DNA of 64,000 nt from contig JAQISU010000210.1 in NCBI GenBank assembly GCA_029339505.1, forward strand, positions 17,321,001-17,385,000. Direction: 5' to 3'. The position numbers and the translations under genes are program-made. This document shows positions 43,001-55,561 of the stretch, piece after piece. This DNA is from Unio delphinus. Its lineage: Eukaryota > Mollusca > Bivalvia > Unionida > Unionidae. The notes under the pieces are model-generated. The model was not told where the DNA came from. It made no database searches and worked only from the letters and a program-made list of their open reading frames with translations. Each line of letters begins with the position of its first letter. Position 1 is the first letter of the stretch.

Positions 43001-44590
43001 TTTAATCTAATCTTTAAAGCTCTAAACGTTTTGCTACATATAAGTTGATGACTCAAAAAATTCAAAACAAACACCATAAAATTAAAAAACATTAAGCGAT
43101 GCTGACAATATTTACGAAGAAAACATTATTAAGTCTTTAAATTTGTACTTGCAGTCGAAATAGGTGTGTTGTATGAGCACTTTTGAAAGGAATCACTGTG
43201 TATTTGTGTCTAATTTCAATTTGCAATTCGTTTCACGTTGGTGGGCGCTGGTACGCATTATAACGTAGTCCATATGACTTCGATTTTATAGTGGGAATAA
43301 TAAGGATACTATTGTCAGAAGAGGAGCGTAAGTATGTTGCTCGTGTGTACACATGGGTGAGGCCAGATCGGTTAGTTGGACTGGAGTTCATCAGTGAAAC
43401 GTAGCAGAAAGAACTCATTTTGTGTTTGATTCTGGTAAAAATGGATAGCCAGTGAAATGTATAGAGAAGCGGGGGAGGTGTGCTCTGATCGTGGTACTCT
43501 AAGGATGATCACATCAGCTGTGTTTTGAATGTTTGGAAGTTTCTGGAGTAGGTATTGAGACGAACCAGTCATAATTAAGTTATAATGACCCATTCTTGAA
43601 AGTACTAAGGAGCAAACACTTGTTTTAGTGTCATCAACAGCAAGATGTTTGCGAATGGAGCTGTTGCGTCTCAGCTCAAGATATGCAGCCTTGCATATGT
43701 TCATGACATATTGGTGCAATGTGAGAATACTGTCTAGAGTAACACCAAGGTTGCGTAATGTTTAATATAGAAATTACATATTGACCTAAACCCATGCCGT
43801 TACCATTGCCAACTATTTGGACAGGTCACAGATAGAAAGAAAAGAATAGTCAACAATGGATTAAGCATGATTCACAGGCGAAGATCGACTAACGCAAATC
43901 TGAATTTCAAACCAAAGATAATGAACTAGGATTCGTCCATATCAATTGTGTGGATAATTCACCATGAAAGTATAAAGTAGAAATACTTCTTCCGACACAA
44001 ATTATACATCCTCACATTGCAGTGTTCTTACACACTAAGTAAACGAATAAAATTCAAATGTTGGCGTTGAACTATACATTATATAAGTAACATTTAACGT
44101 TAAAAACTAATTCTGGTTTGACTGATAATAACTTCCATATAGAAAAAAGTTAAATTGTTTTGCATTTTATAACTATTTTGTTGTATTTCTTACAAATAAA
44201 GTCGTTGATGTATTTCATACAGATAATAAACTTGATAATCTAATGGGCCGTTAGGTTTATTGCTCAGCGTTCATGTGAATGGCTTTGGTAACCACGTGTT
44301 TGTAGTGATCTAATTGTATTATTAAAACATTTTGCATGTTTAAATCAAAAGTGGGTATTATATTGATTTAATCACTCTGAAGAACAATATAAACTAAATA
44401 ACGAAAACTATCAACTTATCAACATACAAAAGCTGATTGTAAATAGCCTCAAACGGCGTAGAAGTACATTTTGTAGCAAGCACACTCGGGGATGTGAGGA
44501 GTTCTTTAACTTGATCAATATACATCTGCCTGTAGTACATCAAAACACAATTCAAAAGAGCAAATAAATGTATTTGTATGTGATATAAAT
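43001..44590. other. no gene seen
   Basis: AT-rich. The minus-strand frame 43372-43719 (115 codons) has no recognisable motif and no supporting context. Confidence 0.4.
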
Positions 44591-44599
44591 ACAATATAT

Positions 44600-46030
44600 G
44601 TACAGTAAATTTCTACAACTCGTGCAACGAACAAATGCGCATGCCAAAATTTAAATTGACGACAAGTTGGATACCTGGTGTATAAGTCATTATTTTAATG
44701 ATAATTATCATGTCAGTATTTTCACAGCTCAATTACATTTATTTGATGATACAAAGAGATACCAGATTCTTTCCTCTAGTTACAAAGAAATAACATAGGT
44801 CTTTGGAGTACAGGATGTACACGACAGTCAAGTTTTGGGATCTCACGTACGTGCAAAATGGAAACAATAAACCACTGTTAGTTCTTACTGACGCAGCAAG
44901 TGTCGATTATCTAAAATATCAAGTGTGACGTTATCTATTTTAGTGTCCATGCGATATTGAGAGCAATTATTTGATAATGTAAACAAGTTGTAATTCAAGG
45001 ACAATTAATCTAATATATATATATATATATATTAAACACAGCTGAAAAAATTCGCCTCTCCAGTCATGCACCCTTTGTAAATAGAGAGTGCTTGCTTTTA
45101 ATCTATTTCTTCTACCAGAAACGCATCATCTATAATTTGCTCCAGTTTTTTGTAACCTTCGGAGGTGGGATCGAGATTGGACATAACCCAGCTTTCATAC
45201 ACACCGAAGTTGCGCTGAAAAAATAAATAATAACAATATGTTGGATATATGAGATTATTCGTAGAAACATTTATACACACGCCTGGCTTCATTCGTTTTG
45301 TTTGTAACTGAATAGGTCCTTTTTCCTATAGTGACATTGAGGTATACTGCTAATAACAATGCGAAATAAAGACAGAGATGGAGAGAAATTTACTTATATT
45401 TAAACAAACACCAAAATCTTATTAATATATGTTTTATACTATATAAGTTATGTTTATCAAATTGGACTAGGTACAAATCAAAGACACTATTGAAGCTCTG
45501 TTTTGACTCTAATGAATGATTTTTTGTTAATGTTTTGTTGTTGTTTACGCTTTGTTTTTAGCTAAGTTAATAAAATACAAATTGTCATTGCATACTAATT
45601 CCTTTCCAATAGCAGAAAAGTCAACCATGGGTATAGATGATATAGTAATTCTAACAACAACAACTTGACCTCTTACTTTGTCTGTTAATTTATCTGATAA
45701 TCTGTTCATTAACATCAGTGATACGATGTCTAATTTATTCTAGTCCTGGTGAACCTAATTTCATGAATGTCATGTGTTAGTAAACTGACGTAAGGTTATG
45801 TTAATATCTTCATGCAACGCGTAGTATAGATTGTTGATATACATACAGTCAAAACGACATCAGTTCCTCGCAGGTATACTGTATATTATCTGTAATATAA
45901 TAAGCATTAGTCCAATGCAGGTATACTGTATATTATATGTAATATAATACGCATTAGTCCATTGCAGGTATGCTGTATATTATATGTAATATAATACGCA
46001 TTAGTCTATTACTAGTTGTTTACAGAAAAA
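44600..46030. repeat. segmental duplication A of the 3' region of the TenA-like gene
   Basis: Closely similar to 53510-54720 (B) and 55555-57010 (C, parent). Shared landmarks: ACGAACAAATGCGCATG (with B only), the final exon, and the 47-bp minisatellite (three copies here). Confidence 0.8.
45032..45214 (-). pseudogene. duplicated last exon of the TenA-like gene, copy A
   Basis: 183 bp, the same length as the parent exon (55562-55744), with the splice acceptor TTTTTTCAG preserved. RNFGVYESWVMSNLDP and YKKLEQIIDDAFL are unchanged, but CAA has become TAA after EEID (45098-45100). The C-terminus reads EANFFSCV. No copies of exons 1-3 are found upstream. Confidence 0.8.
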
Positions 46031-46182
46031 TAAAAACGTCAGGTGAAGCAGAAAATGAACTCACAATTTGGACAGGATGAAATTCAACATACAATGTTAT
46101 ATTACAATAGGATGTAATGAAATAAAAATATTTTTCAAAAAAACCTAGCAAAACATACATTGCAAATTCAATATACATAACA

Positions 46183-46440
46183 GTATGTATGTATGTATGT
46201 ATGTATGTATGTTTGTATGTATGTATGTATGTATGTATGTATGTATGTATGTATGTATGTATGTATGTATGTATGTATGTATGTATGTATGTATCCTTGT
46301 GTGTATGTATCTATAAGGAGATATTATAGAATTAAATGCTGATAACTAAACCAACATATGCATGCATGTAAGATAAATCAATGTTATGTAGGTATGTATG
46401 TATGTATGTATGTAGGTAGGTAGGTATGTATGTATGTATG
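46183..46440. repeat. (GTAT)n microsatellites
   Basis: Main run 46183-46294 and a second run with GTAG and GGAT variants at 46388-46460. Confidence 0.9.
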
Positions 46441-46779
46441 TGTGGAGGGATGGATGGATGCATGCATGTATGGGTATTTGTGTGTGTGTTTGTGTATCTG
46501 TCTGTGCGTGTGTGTTGGTGATAAAGGTGAGAAATACAGTTTCTACTGATCATCAAAAGAAGTGAATTGGTTAATATTCCCTGCAAAATAAAGAATCATT
46601 TGAAAGCTTGTTCAAATTCGATTGAAACCTTTAAATCTTCATAAAGTGCTTATTAGTTTATAAAAAAAGGTTCACACAATATATTTACCTCACGCCCAGA
46701 TTTATTTCCAGTTTTATAAAATTTCCGTGTGCAAATAAACATTTTTTATGTACTTTGTTATCAAAGAATCAAGAGACTT

Positions 46780-47560
46780 CATTTTATAAATTTGCTAAAA
46801 TTGAATTTATATTTGGCGATCGTAGGATCATGCGATACGATGGAGCGTTTCAATGGAGTGAGAGTATATTCATCGCTCCATCGCGTTATGCTGACATCAC
46901 TGTCATTATCTAAGGGTTATGCACATAATACTATGAGACTATTTGCCGCCAGGTAGCTGCCTGTGAATTGACTTGCGTCTTTTCGTTCGATATCTGGAGT
47001 TTTATGGGATGTATATTCATGACACTTGGTAGATAGATTACACTTTCAGTAACAAGACTAGTTTTAATAGGTATGATTACTTGGTTACAGAAGTCAACAG
47101 TCGTTGTCGCGTGATGTTGGGGTCTGGTGATTGACAGAAGTTTCTTTCCTTTCCTAGTTTTCCAAAAATATTTATAAATTTTGTCAATATGTGTTGTCCG
47201 CTGAGGTCAATGGGTATCAACTATACTTTTCTTTAAAAGCTATCACAATTTTAAACGACACTACTGCATCTTGGTTTAAAAAGACGTGGAGACTGGAAAG
47301 CACTTTAGATCAAGATATCGTTGAATTACAATGAACTATGTTCCAGCTTATTTAATATGAAACACAAACTTGATTCGCCAGAAACAAAAAAGTTCAGAAA
47401 CATCATTGTATTCAACAGTGACTGTAATGTTTTGTTGAAAAACACAAAAAATGTTGGTGTAACGACTTTAAAGGCAAGATTACAACTCCTAAGAAAAAGA
47501 AGAAGACACACTTTAGTCATAAGGCATAAAGGGTTATAAATTAATGTGGAGATGATTTCG
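46780..47560. repeat. segmental duplication, copy of parts of 49060-51330
   Basis: Shared blocks include CATCGCTCCATCG, GGGGACTGGAAAGCA-like and AAGATCAAGATATCGTT. In the other copy they are spread over 2.3 kb by insertions. No gene recognised in either. Confidence 0.65.
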
Positions 47561-47566
47561 TGTGAC

Positions 47567-47902
47567 ACCGCCACGGTGGCCTAGTGGTTAGAGCGTCCGC
47601 TCCGAAAGTGGGAGATTGTAGGTTAGATCCCCAGCTGAGTCGTACCAAAACCTACAAAAATGATACTAACAGCTGCCTCATTAAGTCGCTCAGCATTAAG
47701 ACATTTGTGTTAGAACTGTTCGGTCTGGTGTCAGATTAATGTGACTGGGTAGGACATCATGCCACGTGTCTGCGGTAAGATGTTCCAGTGCTAGACATCA
47801 CTATAAACTGCCTCACTGCAGATATGGTAGCGATATGACTGAACAATTGTTAAATCTACGTTAAAAATCCTAATCAAACAAACAAAGAAACAAACAAACC
47901 AC
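47567..47902 (+). mobile_element. tRNA-derived SINE, family B, copy 2
   Basis: Head CCACGGTGGCCTAGTGGTTA, degenerate B box GGTTAGATCCC, the same body blocks as copy 1 (AACTGCCTCACTGCAGATAT, GTAGCGATATGACTGAAC) and a (CAAA)n tail. Confidence 0.85.
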
Positions 47903-48764
47903 GTGTAAACTTTAACTGTCAGATCATTTCTAGCAATAGAATGTTAATACTGTATATTATATACTACCACAGTGACATTGATAACAAAAACATTGTATAT
48001 ATATATATTGTATATTATGTTTACATTCCGTTCATTTGAAATATCTCACAATTTAATAGCACGGTTGCTTTATTTGGCTTTACTCATTGATCTAACTGCA
48101 GTATTTTGACTATTAGCAATTTATTGACATAAACATAGTGAAATCAATTCTCAGCATATATGATAAATATCGTTTGAGACAGATAATTCAATCTCAGTTC
48201 GGTTCAGAGTATGGTTTGAGATCATTATACTACATTAGTAGTAATACAACTATAATTATGAACATAAACATGAAATGATGAATCAGTCATTAAATACATA
48301 TTATTTCGTACTGATTCGTCACATTAGCTGATTATATAAGACAAGACAGTCTAATGAGGAGGGAGTAAACATAATTATCTTGTCAGTTTAAAGTCTTGAT
48401 GTATCTTTAAAGATTCTATGTGCCGCAAGTATTACTTTGTAAACGTCAATGAGATTCATATGAAAAAGATTTAAAATATAAATTACAACTTAAATTATAT
48501 GATTTATGATGATATTATAAACATGATTTAATAGCAATGTCTAACTTGGATTTATTTCACAATGATTACAAGTGGTGAAAAGTGAGCAATGTCTGCGACT
48601 GATTGCATTACTTTCCTCTCAACCGTTGCCAACATTTCCTATTTCCTAGATTATTTTTTCTTTTCATACTGCTTCATCCTTCTCAACAAACTTCACAAGT
48701 AACTTTTTGTTCTGGATTTCACCGGTCTAGTCTCTTTTTTCTGGGCTTTTGTCTTCGGTCTGTC

Positions 48765-48831
<67 letters not shown>

Positions 48832-49055
48832 AAACTGTTTCCTAAAAGTACGAAATCATCCCTAAATCACTGTAAGTGATGTACATAAAATTCCTTCACT
48901 TTGGTTACTTAAAACACACTAGCTATCCACTACGTCAACCTAACTACGGCATTCCTAAACCTTGCTACACAGCGTCAGGTCATAAATTATCAAGAGACTG
49001 TCTAACAAAATATTATTTAAACATTACAAACGCAAATTTAAAAGGTAATTATCGT
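47903..49055. other. no gene seen; (CT)n at 48769-48828
   Basis: AT-rich, with one 60-bp CT microsatellite. No coding sequence recognised. Confidence 0.5.
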
Positions 49056-49059
49056 TAAC

Positions 49060-51330
49060 ATAATTGATATTTCATCGCTCCATCGACTTATGCTCATTTC
49101 ATTGTCATTAGGTACGTTTTATGCAGACGATACGATAAGAGACTATTTAGCACGTGACATTTAAAACTTTACAACATGGCAACCCTTGACAAATGGAAAG
49201 GAATGTGGTTCAATAGTAACTATTCCTACATGGAAACATGGAAATACTTCTGCTTTTAAAGCTGGAAAGAAATGTCGGTATGTGTTATTCATAGTATGCA
49301 TTTTATAAAGTTTTAAATGTTACTTAAAGAAAGTTCCTCATTATTTGTTATGGATAATGTAAGTTTATGGGAGCTGTGGAGGGTATGAAATAATTAAGCA
49401 AACTTGATTAGTTTAATTTTCTTTCATTACCATCAATTACGCTTGCAAGTTGTTTTATATATGTTACCTTAAACACATGGTTACTTTAATATTGTATATA
49501 AGGGGGTTCATATTCGTACCCTGATACGGATATATATATATATATATATAAGACTTTATGTTTTGAATTCACCAACATAATGTGCAGCAAATGTAGCGAC
49601 CCATTTGCCGTCGGGTACCTGTCATTGAGTAGCCATTTTTCATAACTGGAGTCTTTTGGAATGTACGTGCCTGACACATAGTGGAAAGGTTACACTTTTA
49701 GTAATCATAATTGTGTCAACAGTTATAAGTACTTGGTTCCATAAGTCAACAGTCAATGTCACGTGATTTTCGGGGCCGGACGGTTGACATTTGATAGAAG
49801 CTACTTTCCTTTCCTTATTTTCATACACCTTGTATGCATTTTATCAATATGTGCTATTCGATCAGGTCAACGAGTATCAATTATACTTTTCGTCAACAAC
49901 TATCGACATTTCAAACGGCACTTACGGCGTATGGGATTCAGTAGACGTGGGGACTGGAAAGCAAATAATGTCAAATGTGCACTTTCTGGAGTCCTAAGTC
50001 TAATAATATTTTACCTTTTCGAAACGTATTCAAATAGTATTTGAAACGTATCCAAGTAGTATTTAAACGTATCCAGGTGGTATGTCTCAAGTAGATATCT
50101 GTAAGATCAAGATATCGTTAAATTACATTACGATACGGCATTACTGCTAATAGAATTGGGGACTTGTGTAAATTCTAATGCAGTAAGTTGTTAGTAACAT
50201 TAAGCAATTAATAGTCTTTCTTTCAGTCTTTATTTGTAATTGTCAAATTTAATTATTCCAGGCGGATATGTAGTTCTTGCATGCCGAGCTATATCCCCTA
50301 GACTTTTGCTAGACATGGAATATCTATAATGAGGTAAATAATCCATATTTTATTTTTTTTTCATTTGTTTCTACTTAAATGTCATGTATAAATAACTTGT
50401 AATTGTTAGGGGTTTCATGAATACATCGTGTTATAGATTATTCCTGTTTTCTTTTACGAATATGTAATAATTCATTGAAAGTTGTACACGAGTGGATCTT
50501 TCCATTATCAGTGATAAGCTATGTATTTCTCGGCTAATCCGATTGAACAATGGAAACGTGTTGTCATGGCATTCACGAAGTGTCAAGTTGGTTTAAGATT
50601 TAATTACATTACTTGTTTGCATGGACGCTGTGCTCCGATTGCAGCGTCTGTTGTTTCCTGAATGTGCATGAGACAGACATTATCTAACATGTAGCGTGTA
50701 TTTCGATATGGGACCAAATTATTTAGTACATGTTGATGGCTTTCACAAGATACAAATCCATGGATTTGGCATTTATTTTGGTTTGTGTGGGTATGACGGT
50801 TATTGGGATATAGAAGAACATTCATGCTGTTATTCTTACACATGAAAAGTAATTCTCTTTCGTTTCAAATTGAATTGTATCCCTTTACTGGGTTGCCTTT
50901 GAATATCTGAGAACTACTCTTGAAACAAAACGGAACGTTCGACATCGTTTCAGGTCTGGGAATATAATCGTTTTTTTTTTAATTATATACTATTATGAAA
51001 ACACTATGTAAAAATTATTTTTCCTCGCTTTTCTGAAGAATCATGCGTGTTTCTTAACTTTGTACAATGAACTTTGTTTGAGGTCATAGAACCTGAGCCA
51101 CAAACTGGATTCGCAAGAAACAGAAAAGGTTAAAAACATAATTGCGTTAATCAGTGTCTGTAATGTGTATGTTGAAAAACACAAAACAAAGGATTGGTCT
51201 AACGGATTTAATGGCTAGATTATAACTGCTAAACAAAAGACAACAGACTCGCTAGCTTCTCACGCTAATGTCATCATAATGTATATAGGGTTACAAATGC
51301 GTCTGAAGACGATTATCGTCACCTACGTAA
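49060..51330. repeat. segmental duplication partner of 46780-47560
   Basis: See 46780-47560. Includes a (TA)n run at 49530-49550. Open frames in it are not recognised. Confidence 0.6.
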
Positions 51331-53509
51331 GGTTTTATAATTATTTAATTTAAGGTGAGCTCTATTTTTAGCAAATTCCCAGATTCAGCTTTTATAAATG
51401 ATACCGATTACCTGTTTCAAAGCTAGTTATAAGGTATGAGCATAGTGCATGATATATATATATTTAAATTGAAGATCTAGTATCTAGTGCAATAGATTAT
51501 GCTGAAATCTCCTCTGCTGCATCCCCCCCCCCCAAGTCCAATTTTATTTCCATTAGCTTCAGTTCATTTGTCACACTCTAATAACATGGCCATAATTTGG
51601 AAATGCTTGATATGTTTTCAATAGCATCTGGCACAGTTATTCAACTTTACAAGGTGAAGAAGCGTTTACGGATAACAGCCATATACATTTATGATTAGTG
51701 ACATATGGTCTTAAGTGAAAATTACGCCCATCCTTGACATGGCCACAATGTCTTTTCAACACCTCAAGTCTTGTATTATATGCTGCATAATGTTTATATT
51801 GTCCTTGTCGTGCCAAATACCATTTGAACTCAGGATATCCAGATTACATTTCATGGTTGAAAGTCAGAGGTTAGGTTAGGCCTACCACAGGCTTTTTCAG
51901 GCTCTGATTTTTGAATGATGTCTGGATTTGTACAAAGATTTCAAGGAATTTTTGATATGAAACATGATTCATATCTTCACCCACTTAGAAACTGTGAAAG
52001 TCATTCACATATCTATTGTACTATTATACTCTAGCTTGATCTGTGCATTCGTTGTCATAACTATGTAATGCCTCATAGCTTTGCACTATTGGAATTGTTT
52101 CAATCAACCTGTTTTGTTCCGGGGATAAAATGGAAAATCAGTTATACCACAGGTACAGGCTGGAATTATTTTCAGAGTTGTTTCTTTTTGAAAAAAACTC
52201 AAATTTATTTTTAAAATGTACAGTGCTGTTGGTTATGTAAACACACGCACACAAACGTTGGAATGTCAAGGATGGAAGTATGGTTCAATATGTGACATAG
52301 ACGTAATGCTGCTTTGTTCTGCTCTAAGTTTGAAAGTCTTGTAAAATTCAAAAACTATTTTGCGAAATTATTCCTATGAATAAGATGGTGACAAGTCTGC
52401 TCCTACTGGAAACAATGAATGCCAGATTCTCATAGCTTAATACACCAAAACTTGCCGTTGTAGCCATGTCTGTGAAACTTTGAATAATGCGCCAAGTCCA
52501 TGTTGTAATGATTTTCATACCACTGCATTTTCGCCACAGGAGCTGGATTGTTTCAGTGACGTTACTTCCAGGCTTAACCATCTCACAGAGTGTTACATTG
52601 GTATTAAACATCAGTTTCGCCGTTATCATACCGCTGTCTTAGAACATGACAAAATGAATGTGGGAGACATTTGTATTTATTAAATCTAATCTGCTTTAAA
52701 ATAGTTTATAATTAAATTTAATGCTTGTTGTTAGTCTTTTTTCAAAAAGGTTAACAACTCTCTTGTTTTTAAAAGTAAAGTTTCACAGTTAGGGCAGATA
52801 TATCATTCAGAAAATAAAAGTTAAAAATTTTCTCATCCTGACATGAGACACTTTGATCGTTGCTTAATAGTTATTGTGAGTTTAATGTGACATTCTTTTC
52901 AGTATCATAGAACTAGAATTTGTTGTCATAAAAGGTTTGTTTTTCTCATGGTTTTATTATGTTGATTCCCTATTTGATATTTCGTTTTTGTTCACTGTGT
53001 ACATTTACAACTAAAATGATTGAAATGGGTAAATTATACATTTTAGTTTTACATTTTAATGCAGAAGAATAATTATTAACAGAATGAGTTTTAGTTCTAA
53101 AATCAAATGACTTAATAGGTACCATCATTCCCGTGGGACGAATCCGGCCGGCGAACGTGGTCAGTCCGGCAATCAGGGCAAATTAAAACAACATGAAGTC
53201 TGGCCCGTAAACAGTAAGTATATTAAATGTATGTGTTTGTGGCACTCGAGATGCTTAGAAAATGTAATATGGCACTTGAGCATAAGCGGTGATGCTCCGC
53301 TGATATAAACCATCCCAAGGAAAACTTATAGTTATGAAACTGATAAATTCGTAATAGTTCATAAAAAGCCAATAAAACAATTTAACTCCCTTCTCATATG
53401 ACTCGAATAGATAGATATATCAATTACTATACAAATGATGACCTAAATCATGGCACGTTATACAGTTAATGTAATATCCGAACTTGCGTGAAAAGCTTCT
53501 TAATTATTG
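51331..53509. other. no gene seen
   Basis: AT-rich, one run of nine C at about 51525. No coding or RNA feature that I can support. Confidence 0.45.
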
Positions 53510-53881
53510 ATAAGATACCAGGTGCACGAACAAATGCGCATGTCAAAATGAAAACTCAAGTTGTTTATATGGTGTAGAAGTCGTTATTTTAATGATTACT
53601 ATCATCTCTTTATTTTCACAGATCATTTACATTTCTTTGAAGATACAAAAATATGCCAGATTCTTTCATAGCTTTACAAAGAAACAACATTTGTTTATTT
53701 TAGTACAGGATGTACATATCACTCGAGGTTCGGGATCTCATTTATGTACGTGTAGAATTGGAACAATAAACCACGGTCAATTCTTACTGAAGTAGCAAGT
53801 GACTATTATCTATAATAGCAAGTGTGAGTTTATGACATAGTCTCCAAGAGCATTTATTTGTGAAACAGCTGCATTTCAAGG

Positions 53882-53966
<85 letters not shown>

Positions 53967-54720
53967 GGGAGAGCTGAACACATTAGTTTCTCCCCTCTCC
54001 AGTCATGCACCCTTTGTAGACACAGAAGTCTTGAGATTTATATATGCATCCGACCAGAAACACATCATCCATAGTTGTGTCCAGTTTCCTGTAACCGTCG
54101 AAAAATGATAAATAATATGTTGAATAAATAATTGGACAATGTACAAGGCCAATGACAATATTACAAATCTGTTTTTATTCTAATAAGTAAATCGTCGTTT
54201 GTTACTGAGGTTTTTGTTTATGATTTTCTTTAAAATCAGTAAATAAAAAAACAAATTGCCAATGGAAATATTTTGGTTTCCACTAGCGGGAATGTCAAGC
54301 CTTAATATAAATGAGATATAACTTTTAATACCGAGAACTTGACTTTTTTTATCTCGACCTTCGACTCATAATTTATCCGAGATTCTGTTCAAGAACATTA
54401 GGGACAAAATGTTCGATTTATTTTAGTCCTGGCGAACCTAACATCATGAATATCAAGTATATAGTAATTCAATGTAAGGTTAGGTTAATCACTTAATGCA
54501 ACGCGTCCTATATATTATGACATGAATAAAGTCAAATGGATATAGTTCCATTGCAGTTATACTGTATATTTCGTGTAGTATAATACAAATTACATGACCA
54601 CGAAGACCTAACTGCAGTTTATGAACAGATCAATCATCTATAAAAGCGCGTGACCAACTCTGCTTTTCGTCAGTACATATTTGTTCTGTAAGTTCATAGA
54701 GTGGTCTAATACCTTCCACA
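53510..54720. repeat. segmental duplication B of the 3' region of the TenA-like gene
   Basis: Collinear with 44600-46030 and, from the exon onward, with 55555-57010. Contains an 80-bp (TA)n at 53884-53962 and one copy of the 47-bp minisatellite unit (about 54543). Confidence 0.75.
53990..54105 (-). pseudogene. partial last exon of the TenA-like gene, copy B
   Basis: Only the second half of the exon is recognisable (GYRKL, MDDVFLVG, YKGCMTGE). The splice-acceptor half is gone. Confidence 0.65.
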
Positions 54721-55554
54721 ATTACCTAAACACAATATGTTTTTGTTAATACCATTGTCTCAACTATCCGTTGTCTCTCCGATTGTTTAACTGAATAACA
54801 AGAACTGAATAAAGCGGGCACTTTGTACGAAGTCCACCAATCAACCCACATCCATTAGCTGGACTAACATGTCTATTATTTTAATTGTAAAGGAAGTATT
54901 GAAGGATCACACGCATTATTGTTGTAAAGTTTGAGAATTTACATTTGATATTTGATCTTCCCAAAAACAGTAATTATTCTTCTCGTTGTTTCATACGTTT
55001 GAGAGACTCTTTACTTTCTGATTGGGTTCAAGGAGTGGTGGGACTACATAATATAATAATAAAGAAGTACAAAAAACAATGGCTGCAGATTATTTTCGTC
55101 CGATATATTAGGCATGAAATTAAATCTTTACATCAACATTCTTCAAAATTCCGTCTGTCGAACACAGTAGTAAAATTAATATTAACACTTCATAACTCTA
55201 AACATGAATTAGTTATGAGTTTGTTATTATGTTTTAAATCATTTACTTTTAAGCCTGCATAAACATGACCCAGATACAATTAGCAACGATTAGATTACAT
55301 ACGAAATACATTAGCATCTTTTACAGCGAATTACTGTTTACATCAATAAGGTCTCCAAAAGTTTTGAAATTGACAGTTATTATTTACCGAAATAAAATAG
55401 GCCATTTCATTACGAACTTCAACAATAATACATGTATAAATATTATCAACTGTAGTATAATTTATTCATCTTTGTAAGTTCACATCTTTAAAAATAAGTT
55501 TTAAGAAACATTTCACTTAAACTGAAACCTTTTTTGCCAAAATATGGCAATATA
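54721..55554. other. no gene seen
   Basis: Two + strand frames of 105 and 70 codons (54945, 55265) have no motif and the composition of AT-rich non-coding DNA. Confidence 0.45.
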
Positions 55555-55561
55555 TATATAT

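Noticed and set aside
43372..43719. 115-codon minus-strand frame
   Set aside because: No motif, no splice context, and composition like the surrounding non-coding DNA.
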